The translations under genes were made by a program, and so were the position numbers. Under the pieces are notes generated by a model. The model saw only the letters and a program-made list of their open reading frames with translations, did no database searches and was not told the origin of the DNA. This document shows positions 1 through 3,338 of a DNA stretch of 5,071 nucleotides, one piece after another. Every line of letters begins with the position of its first letter. The first letter of the stretch is position 1. Origin of the DNA: DATCJU01 sp036562635 (GTDB lineage: Bacteria; Actinomycetota; Actinomycetes; Mycobacteriales; Pseudonocardiaceae); NCBI GenBank assembly GCA_036562635.1, contig DATCJU010000169.1, positions 1-5,071 on the forward strand, written 5' to 3'.

Positions 1-728
1 CCGCCGCGGCGGTGGCCTACGACCCGCGGACCCGGGAGCGTCGGGTGCCGATCCGTGGGGTGCGCAAGGCGACGGCGCAGGCCATGGTGGACAGCGCGTT
101 CACCGCGCCGCACGTCACCGAGTTCCTCACCGTGGACGTCACCCCGATGATGGAGCTGCGGCAGCGGCTGAAGTCCCACCCGCAGTTCCGGGACGTGAAG
201 CTGACCCCGCTGGTGTTCGCGGCGAAGGCGGTGTGCCTGGCCATCCGGCGCACCCCGGACGTGAACTCCACCTGGGATGAGCAGGCCGGCGAGATCGTCT
301 ACAAGGACTACGTGCACCTGGGCATCGCCGCGGCCACCCCGCGTGGCCTGGTGGTGCCGAAGGTGCGCGACGCCGACCAGATGTCGCTGCGTGAGCTAGC
401 CGAGGCGATCGAGCAGCTGACCGACACCGCGCGGGCGGGCAAGACCGCCCCGGCGGACATGCTCGGCGGCACCTTCACCATCACCAACGTCGGCGTGTTC
501 GGCGTGGACACCGGCACCCCGATCATCAACCCGGGCGAGTCGGCGATCCTGGCCCTGGGCGCGATCCGGGACATGCCGTGGGTGGTGGACGGCCAGGTGG
601 TGCCGCGCAAGGTGTGCCAGCTGGCGCTCAGCTTCGACCACCGGGTGATCGACGGGCAGCAGGGCTCGCAGTTCCTGGCCGACGTCGGCGCCATCCTCTC
701 CGACCCGGCGATGGCCATCACCTACTGA
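1..728 (+). CDS. 2-oxo acid dehydrogenase E2 acyltransferase (BkdC/PdhC-like), C-terminal catalytic part, 5' truncated
   Basis: The open frame runs from base 3 (an Ala-rich stretch, probably the linker) to TGA at 726-728. The first possible start in the window, GTG at 12, is almost certainly internal, because the lipoyl and E1/E3-binding domains of an E2 should lie upstream. What is visible is the acyltransferase catalytic domain. It has the early RRVPIRGVRKATAQAM segment, the ITNVGVFGVDTGTPIINPGE block near bases 480-540, and the catalytic SFDHRVIDG motif at 630-656 with His at 639-641 and Asp at 651-653. This domain moves the acyl group from lipoyl-lysine to CoA in cytosolic pyruvate or branched-chain 2-oxo acid dehydrogenase complexes. 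From memory the sequence looks closest to branched-chain (BkdC) E2s of actinomycetes, but substrate cannot be settled here. E1 alpha and beta genes are expected just upstream. The family call is very secure; the substrate is not. Confidence 0.94.
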   Translation, partial: AAAVAYDPRTRERRVPIRGVRKATAQAMVDSAFTAPHVTEFLTVDVTPMMELRQRLKSHPQFRDVKLTPLVFAAKAVCLAIRRTPDVNSTWDEQAGEIVYKDYVHLGIAAATPRGLVVPKVRDADQMSLRELAEAIEQLTDTARAGKTAPADMLGGTFTITNVGVFGVDTGTPIINPGESAILALGAIRDMPWVVDGQVVPRKVCQLALSFDHRVIDGQQGSQFLADVGAILSDPAMAITY

Positions 729-739
729 CCGCCGGGACC

Positions 740-771
740 GTCACCCGCTGACCACCGGACAGGTCGGTGAC
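740..771 (+). terminator. stem-loop just after the E2 stop, possible terminator
   Basis: GTCACC (740-745) pairs with GGTGAC (766-771). Inside it, GACC (750-753) pairs with GGTC (762-765), leaving a 4-nt bulge on the left side and an 8-nt loop. It begins 12 nt after the E2 stop. There is no U-tract, which is common for actinobacterial terminators. It may act together with the larger dyad starting at 779. The pairing is read directly from the sequence; the terminator role is inferred from position. Confidence 0.4.
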
Positions 772-778
772 GTGGTCG

Positions 779-825
779 GACGGCGGGCGCTCCACGTGAA
801 ACGTTCCACGTGGACGCCCGCCGTC
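779..825. promoter_or_regulatory. 47-bp near-perfect dyad between E2 and tetR (operator, parS-like or terminator)
   Basis: GACGGCGGGCG (779-789) is the exact reverse complement of CGCCCGCCGTC (815-825). After a single unpaired C at 790, TCCACGTG (791-798) is the exact reverse complement of CACGTGGA (807-814). The centre AACGTT (800-805) is itself palindromic. Each inner arm contains CACGTG, so the element has symmetry at two levels. The right arm covers the place where a -35 box would fall for the promoter-like site at 839-847. A TetR-type repressor often binds such a dyad at its own promoter. As RNA the same sequence would be a very stable hairpin 50 nt after the E2 stop. Confidence 0.65.
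789..816. promoter_or_regulatory. two abutting parS-like 14-mers
   Basis: Bases 789-802 read GCTCCACGTGAAAC and 803-816 read GTTCCACGTGGACG, with no gap between them. The classical ParB/Spo0J target is GTTYCACGTGRAAC. The first site differs at one of 14 positions and the second at the last two. Both keep the CACGTG core. Nothing else in the window shows ParB binding, and the two sites form the centre of a larger dyad that has other explanations. This is therefore a motif match, not a demonstrated centromere. Confidence 0.35.
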
Positions 826-838
826 GCCATGTCCGGGT

Positions 839-847
839 TGTTACGAT
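839..847 (+). promoter_or_regulatory. extended -10 promoter element for the TetR gene
   Basis: TGT followed by TACGAT (842-847) fits an extended -10 (TGn-TAnnAT). A -35 spaced by 17 bp would be at about 819-824, inside the right arm of the 779-825 dyad, and has no good match to TTGACA. The start of transcription would fall near 853-855, giving a leader of about 83 nt before the ATG at 937. Its position beside the dyad suggests repression by a protein bound there. Confidence 0.4.
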
Positions 848-923
848 CATCACGGTGCCTCGCCCGGTCCGGACGGCGCCTGCGCACCGGGCCCTTCCGA
901 CGTGGCGTCACGGCGCCCCACTG

Positions 924-931
924 GGAGGGGG
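924..931 (+). promoter_or_regulatory. Shine-Dalgarno site that fixes the TetR start
   Basis: GGAGGGGG ends 5 nt before ATG at 937. This is the only strong ribosome binding site near the start of the reading frame, and it selects 937 over GTG at 772, which would add 55 residues translated through the dyad and promoter. Confidence 0.75.
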
Positions 932-936
932 TTCGG

Positions 937-1617
937 ATGTCCGTAGCCGGGGTGAGCCGGCGGGAACGGTCTCGTCGTCTGCCGCGTCCGGTCCGGGAAC
1001 GGCAGATCCTGGACGGTGCGACCTCCGTGTTCGCCCGCCGGGGTTACCACGCGGCCTCGATGGACGAGATCTCCGAGGCCGCCGGCATCTCCAAACCGAT
1101 GATCTACGCCTACCTCGGCGCCAAGGAGGAGCTGTTCGCCGCGTGTGTGCGGCACGCCATGGACCGCATGACCGAGCTCATCGAGCAGGCGGTGACCCCC
1201 GTGGCGTCCCCCGAGCAGCGACTGTGGCGCGGGCTGCTGGCGTTCTTCGCCTTCGTCGACGAGGACCGGGACGGCTGGAACGTGCTGCACCGGCACGCCG
1301 GCGCCCACGGTGAGCCGTCGGTCCCCGTGGCTGCCGAGTGGCGGCAGCAGATGATCGACCTGGTGGCGCGGCTGTTGGCCGAGGCCGCCGACGCGACCGG
1401 GGTCACCGAGGGGGCCACGGCCGACGTGCAGGCGATGGCGGTCGGCCTGGTGGGCGCGGCGGAGAGCCTCGCCGACTGGTGGCAGCACCACCCGGAGCGC
1501 ACGGCCTCGACCCTGGCCACCTGGTTGATGAACCTGGTGTGGCTGGGCTTCGGCAGGTTGGTCACGGGGCAGGTCTGGCGGGCCGAGCCGGAGACCGTGC
1601 ACCCCGTGGAGGACTGA
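937..1617 (+). CDS. TetR/AcrR-family transcriptional regulator
   Basis: This is a 226-residue cytosolic DNA-binding protein, a normal length for the family. The N-terminal helix-turn-helix domain spans about residues 20-70. It has RERQILDGATSVFARRGYHA, then SMDEISEAAG (41-50), and the recognition helix ISKPMIYAYLG (51-61), followed by KEELF, all classic TetR features. The remainder is a helical ligand-binding and dimerisation domain ending in the Trp-rich stretch WWQHHPERTASTLATWLMNL (181-200). The ligand cannot be predicted. ATG at 937 is chosen because of the strong Shine-Dalgarno; a much longer frame opens at 772 but crosses the dyad. The dyad at 779-825 is the natural candidate operator, implying autoregulation and perhaps control of neighbours. 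It is same-strand with E2 but separated by 208 bp, so probably independently transcribed, and convergent with the next gene. The family call is very secure. Confidence 0.95.
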   Translation: MSVAGVSRRERSRRLPRPVRERQILDGATSVFARRGYHAASMDEISEAAGISKPMIYAYLGAKEELFAACVRHAMDRMTELIEQAVTPVASPEQRLWRGLLAFFAFVDEDRDGWNVLHRHAGAHGEPSVPVAAEWRQQMIDLVARLLAEAADATGVTEGATADVQAMAVGLVGAAESLADWWQHHPERTASTLATWLMNLVWLGFGRLVTGQVWRAEPETVHPVED

Positions 1618-1625
1618 GCCACCGC

Positions 1626-1640
1626 ACCCGCCCGTCGGGT
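1626..1640. terminator. small hairpin in the convergent TetR/SIMPL gap
   Basis: ACCCG (1626-1630) pairs with CGGGT (1636-1640) around a 5-nt loop. It fills most of the 23-bp gap between the two convergent stop codons, where a bidirectional terminator is expected. The stem is short and no U-tract follows on either strand, so this is weak. Confidence 0.25.
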
Positions 1641-2303
1641 TCAGGACTCGGCCAGGGACCACGTGGTGGTGCAGCGGGCCTCCACCCTGATGGTCGAGGG
1701 CTCCAGGTTGAGGTCCTGGACCGCGGCCACCGTCGACTCGGGTGCTCCCCCCGCGAAGCCGGGGGCGCCGTAGACGCCGAGCGCGGGCGTGGGGAAGCTC
1801 TCGGTGCCCTCGGTCAGGCGCACCAGCGGGCCGAGCCGTGCGCCGACGGCCTCCGCGTAGTTCGCGGCTCGCCGTCGCGCGTCCTGCGCGGCCAGGATCT
1901 GCGCCTCGCGCAGGGCCTCGGCCCGGTCGGACAGTTCCCAGTGGGGCCCGTCGAAGGTGTCGGGTTCGGCGGCGAACAGGCGACCGACCAGCTCGTCGAG
2001 CTGGTCCAGGTCGTTGACCCGCAGCTGGTAGCTCTGTTCGGCCCGGGCCGTGCCGCCCCGGCGCCGTTCCTGGTTGGTCATGTGCCAGCGCCAGGCGCGT
2101 CCGGCCCACAGGCGCCGGGACGTCACCTCGACCCCGTTCGCCACGAGGTCGGTGAGCAGTTCCTCGGCCCTGGTGACACGGCGGGCCAGCTGGTGCAGCG
2201 CGTCCTTCCGGTCCCGGCCGTGCGCCGCGAAGGTCACCGACAGCAGGGCGCGGTCGGCCACGCGCTCCACGACACCGTGCCCCTGGGTCACGATCTCCGC
2301 CAT
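1641..2303 (-). CDS. SIMPL (DUF541) domain protein
   Basis: This is a 220-residue protein on the minus strand. The SIMPL/DUF541 pattern is recognisable end to end. It starts with TQGHGVVERVADRALLSVTF (6-25) and a helix with ALHQLARRVTRAEELLTDL, then NGVEVTS at 57-62. Later comes the conserved helix ALREAQILAAQDARRRAANY (130-149) with ARLGPLVRLTE after it, and the closing strand IRVEARCTTTWSL (205-217). The domain is widespread, oligomerises in characterised members and has no agreed enzymatic role. Many family members carry a signal peptide; this one has none from the chosen start, so it is probably cytosolic. ATG at 2303 is preferred because homology begins there. The frame stays open back to GTG at 2426, but that extension is Pro/Gly/Ala-rich and looks non-conserved. 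The ribosome site is weak (GGA at 2313-2311). Domain call secure, function unknown. Confidence 0.88.
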   Translation of the reverse strand: MAEIVTQGHGVVERVADRALLSVTFAAHGRDRKDALHQLARRVTRAEELLTDLVANGVEVTSRRLWAGRAWRWHMTNQERRRGGTARAEQSYQLRVNDLDQLDELVGRLFAAEPDTFDGPHWELSDRAEALREAQILAAQDARRRAANYAEAVGARLGPLVRLTEGTESFPTPALGVYGAPGFAGGAPESTVAAVQDLNLEPSTIRVEARCTTTWSLAES

Positions 2304-2336
2304 GGGCCCATCCAAGCGGACCGCGCCGACGGTGGT

Positions 2337-2378
2337 GAGGGCCCGAGCGGAGGAACGTCGTCGTGCTCGCGGGCCCTC
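2337..2378 (-). other. stem-loop in the likely 5' leader of the SIMPL gene
   Basis: GAGGGCC (2337-2343) pairs with GGCCCTC (2372-2378), and CGAGC (2344-2348) with GCTCG (2365-2369), with a 2-nt bulge and a 16-nt loop. It lies 34 bp upstream of the SIMPL start on that gene's strand. In such GC-rich DNA a 12-bp stem may still be chance. Confidence 0.3.
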
Positions 2379-2525
2379 CGGGCCGGGCGGTGGGGTGCCC
2401 GTGGGGGCTCCGGTGGAGGTGGGCACCGGCTCACCGAGGCGTTCCGGCCGGGTGGACCCGGCCCCGCTCCGGGGTGTCCCCCTTATCGCTCCACCCCGCC
2501 GACAGCGTTACCTGCGTGTTCGGCA

Positions 2526-2561
2526 GATCACAGAAATCGCCGGACAATGACGAGTGTGATC
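2526..2561. repeat. inverted repeat GATCACA-N22-TGTGATC
   Basis: GATCACA (2526-2532) and TGTGATC (2555-2561) are exact reverse complements 22 bp apart. They flank a GACAAT (2543-2548) that weakly resembles a -10. The arms look like outward-facing halves of a Crp-type site (TCACA and TGTGA), which is suggestive only. Confidence 0.35.
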
Positions 2562-2574
2562 CAGGACTCTGCCG

Positions 2575-2614
2575 ACGATTCTTTGGTATGTGCCCCATCT
2601 CACCGAAGAATCGT
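2575..2614. repeat. 13-bp inverted repeat with 14-nt spacer upstream of the 48-aa gene
   Basis: ACGATTCTTTGGT (2575-2587) and ACCGAAGAATCGT (2602-2614) are reverse complements except at one position (T2584 with G2605), which becomes a permitted U-G pair in RNA. It sits in the AT-rich intergenic patch, about 24 bp upstream of the CATACT box and about 100 bp upstream of the small gene. It could be an operator at DNA level or a leader hairpin if transcription starts further upstream. Arms of this length in relatively AT-rich DNA are less likely to be chance than the GC-only stems nearby. Confidence 0.6.
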
Positions 2615-2637
2615 GTGTGTGTCCGGTTTTCTTGGTG

Positions 2638-2643
2638 CATACT
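2638..2643 (+). promoter_or_regulatory. possible -10 box for the 48-aa gene
   Basis: CATACT is one base from TATACT. It lies 67 bp upstream of ATG 2711 and just downstream of the 2575-2614 inverted repeat. The -35 region 17 bp upstream is a GT run and does not match TTGACA, so the assignment is weak. Confidence 0.27.
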
Positions 2644-2650
2644 GGTGGTG

Positions 2651-2671
2651 CGCGCGGCGGCGGGCCGCGCG
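2651..2671 (+). other. GC-only hairpin in the leader of the 48-aa gene
   Basis: CGCGCGGC (2651-2658) pairs perfectly with GCCGCGCG (2664-2671) around a 5-nt loop. It ends 21 nt before the AGGGGG ribosome binding sequence (2693-2698). If transcription starts near 2650, this would be the very 5' end of the mRNA, where a hairpin can stabilise the message. Confidence 0.4.
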
Positions 2672-2710
2672 GAACCCACAGGGTGATGTCGTAGGGGGCG
2701 CAACAACCTG

Positions 2711-2857
2711 ATGAACCTGGTCGCGAGGATTCGTGCCCGTCGTAACCACTCCCGGACCCGTCGAGCGATTGCTCGCGCGATCGACAACGCCGCCACGCCG
2801 GCGCTGCGTCACGAGCTGATGGTGATCGCGCAGCAGCAGGTGACCAACCTCCGCTGA
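2711..2857 (+). CDS. 48-residue basic small protein, conserved-hypothetical type
   Basis: ATG at 2711 to TGA at 2855-2857 encodes 48 residues. The N-terminal half (about 1-24) is strongly basic, with RIRARRNHSRTRRAIARAI, and the C-terminal half has an amphipathic helix, PALRHELMVIAQQQ (30-43), ending in VTNLR. About four fifths of its codons end in G or C, coding-like and well above the flanking sequence. A purine-rich AGGGGG at 2693-2698 is a rather distant ribosome site (12-nt spacing). An in-frame TGA at 2684-2686 limits upstream extension. A strong intrinsic terminator follows at 2927. I recall short Arg-rich proteins of this sort (basic helix, then a LRxEL helix) as conserved hypotheticals in actinomycetes, but I cannot name a family. 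Charge and helicity suggest nucleic-acid or ribosome contact; that is inference only. Confidence 0.72.
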   Translation: MNLVARIRARRNHSRTRRAIARAIDNAATPALRHELMVIAQQQVTNLR

Positions 2858-2863
2858 GTCGGC

Positions 2864-2909
2864 GGCCGCGATGGTGCCCGTCCACCCGGGCTGCCCTCCC
2901 GTCGCGGCC
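2864..2909 (+). other. structured 3' region after the 48-aa gene
   Basis: GGCCGCGA (2864-2871) pairs with TCGCGGCC (2902-2909), extended inward by a U-G pair and two G-C pairs. Inside, GCCCG (2876-2880) pairs with CGGGC (2887-2891). It begins 7 nt after the stop codon and precedes the terminator at 2927, so the transcript would end in two structured elements. Confidence 0.4.
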
Positions 2910-2926
2910 CCGCGGAGGTGCTGATG

Positions 2927-2966
2927 AAGCGGCCCCGGTGCTCCTCCCGCGCACCGGGGCCGCTTT
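2927..2966 (+). terminator. strong intrinsic terminator after the 48-aa gene
   Basis: AAGCGGCCCCGGTGC (2927-2941) and GCACCGGGGCCGCTT (2951-2965) pair perfectly over 15 bp with a 9-nt loop. The stem runs into TTT (2964-2966) and then GTGTGT. This is the best terminator in the window. On the opposite strand the stem is also followed by a short AT step, so it may work in both directions. Confidence 0.85.
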
Positions 2967-3011
2967 GTGTGTCCGACGTGCACCGACCGCTGGTGCCAGC
3001 TACTGATCTTG

Positions 3012-3027
3012 CGTGACGTGTGTCACA
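3012..3027. promoter_or_regulatory. Crp/GlxR-like operator
   Basis: CGTGA (3012-3016), six bases, then TCACA (3023-3027) matches 9 of the 10 defined positions of TGTGA-N6-TCACA, the target of Crp-family regulators including actinobacterial Crp and GlxR. It lies about 45 bp before the structured region and over 300 bp before the PAP2 start, so what it would control is unclear. Confidence 0.4.
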
Positions 3028-3047
3028 CTAGTGGGTGGGTGTAACAC
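3020..3047. repeat. two GTGTnACAC palindromes 19 bp apart
   Basis: GTGTCACAC (3020-3028) and GTGTAACAC (3039-3047) share the form GTGT-n-ACAC. Their centres are 19 bp apart, close to two helical turns, and CACTAGTG (3026-3033) is a further palindrome between them. The first copy overlaps the Crp-like site. The arrangement suggests a dimeric regulator bound twice on the same DNA face. Confidence 0.42.
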
Positions 3048-3069
3048 GAACGGGTAAAGCGTCGATATG

Positions 3070-3133
3070 CCGAATGACCCCGCGGTGCTGGCAGACCCCC
3101 GACCTGGCAGCACCGCGGGATTTCCACATTCGG
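3070..3133 (+). other. nested stem-loop, candidate small RNA, leader or terminator
   Basis: The inner stem CCCGCGGTGCTG (3079-3090) pairs perfectly over 12 bp with CAGCACCGCGGG (3108-3119). An outer stem CCGAATG (3070-3076) pairs perfectly with CATTCGG (3127-3133) across a 2-nt/7-nt internal loop. The inner stem is followed by ATTT, so it could also terminate transcription. TGGCAG occurs on both sides of the loop, allowing alternative pairings. I tried to match it to SRP RNA, tmRNA, RNase P and the c-di-AMP riboswitch and saw none of their signature sequences. Structure is seen; function is unknown. Confidence 0.5.
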
Positions 3134-3146
3134 GGCCCGAGTGCCC

Positions 3147-3180
3147 AGGTCCTCCGGTCCTTCGCGTCGCTCGGTGACCT
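3147..3180 (+). other. second hairpin of the structured region
   Basis: AGGTC (3147-3151) pairs with GACCT (3176-3180) and CCG (3154-3156) with CGG (3172-3174), with small bulges and a 15-nt loop. It follows the 3070-3133 structure after 13 nt. The stem is short and could be chance. Confidence 0.28.
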
Positions 3181-3280
3181 TCGGCGCAGACTCTCACCAG
3201 GACGTGTGGGGTGACATCCACCGTCTGTCTTCGTGTTGATCACCCTGGGTACGGGTCCGTGCAGGACGTCGAGTCGGAAC

Positions 3281-3289
3281 TGGCATGAT
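3281..3289 (+). promoter_or_regulatory. extended -10 promoter for the PAP2 gene
   Basis: TGG followed by CATGAT (3284-3289) fits an extended -10 (TGn plus five of six matches to TATGAT). No good -35 lies 16-18 bp upstream, which extended -10 promoters tolerate. Transcription would begin near 3296, leaving a leader of roughly 43 nt before the GTG at 3339. Confidence 0.42.
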
Positions 3290-3308
3290 CCTGTGACTCG
3301 GTGTTTGT

Positions 3309-3318
3309 CGAACGTTCG
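3309..3318. promoter_or_regulatory. 10-bp palindrome CGAACGTTCG in the PAP2 leader
   Basis: CGAACGTTCG is a perfect palindrome about 20 bp downstream of the extended -10 and 20 bp before the start codon. This is a sensible place for a repressor. It resembles the halves of the actinobacterial LexA box (TCGAAC-N4-GTTCGA) but lacks the 4-bp spacer, so I do not call it a LexA site. Confidence 0.3.
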
Positions 3319-3338
3319 TCCGGATGGGGTGGCGGGGC

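Larger units (their letters stand above)
2304..2710. other. 407-bp gene-poor region between SIMPL and the 48-aa gene
   Basis: These genes are divergent, so this region should hold both promoters. The left half (2304-2500) is very GC-rich and would be the leader of the minus-strand SIMPL gene. The right half (about 2500-2640) is clearly more AT-rich and contains two inverted repeats and weak -10-like sequences. I see no convincing minus-strand promoter; GATAAG on the minus strand, at about 2482-2487, is the nearest thing to a -10. Frames open through here lack the GC third-position bias of the real genes. Confidence 0.5.
2971..3338. other. 368-bp region without a gene upstream of the PAP2 gene
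   Basis: No frame here has convincing coding bias. The longest forward start (ATG 3067, 36 codons) has only about 64% G/C third positions. The region contains, in order, a Crp-like site with GTGTnACAC repeats, a nested stem-loop structure, a further hairpin, an extended -10 box and a 10-bp palindrome. It is long for a simple promoter region. Confidence 0.55.

Noticed and set aside
1658..1667. ACCACGTGGT palindrome in SIMPL, considered as another parS-like site
   Set aside because: Only the CACGTG core and its neighbouring bases agree; it is coding sequence and lacks the outer GTT/AAC positions.
850..2109. 419-codon minus-strand frame across tetR and SIMPL
   Set aside because: Antisense and out-of-frame shadow of two recognised genes, with no domain of its own.
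2613..2622. (GT)5 run near the small-gene promoter
   Set aside because: Too short to be a meaningful phase-variable microsatellite.
2547..2711. 54-codon forward frame (ATG 2547) whose TGA overlaps the small gene's ATG as TGATG, looking like a coupled upstream ORF
   Set aside because: Only about 59% of its third positions are G or C, far below real genes here; it crosses both the inverted repeat and the leader hairpin, and has no good ribosome site. The overlap is probably chance.
1338..2711. 457-codon forward frame over tetR end, SIMPL and intergenic region
   Set aside because: Gly/Arg/Ala low complexity, overlaps tetR out of frame and SIMPL antisense, and ends in non-coding DNA.
2924..3016. 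30-codon ORF from ATG 2924 with a well-placed GGAGG (2914-2918)
   Set aside because: It runs straight through the 15-bp terminator stem and into the Crp-like site; arginine- and proline-rich composition reflects the hairpin sequence rather than a protein.
3067..3177. 36-codon ORF from ATG 3067 over the nested stem-loops
   Set aside because: Third-position G/C is only about 64%, ribosome site is poor, and RNA pairing explains the sequence better.
3060..3180. Considered SRP RNA, tmRNA, RNase P RNA and ydaO-type riboswitch for the structured region
   Set aside because: None of the signature sequences of these families could be found on either strand.
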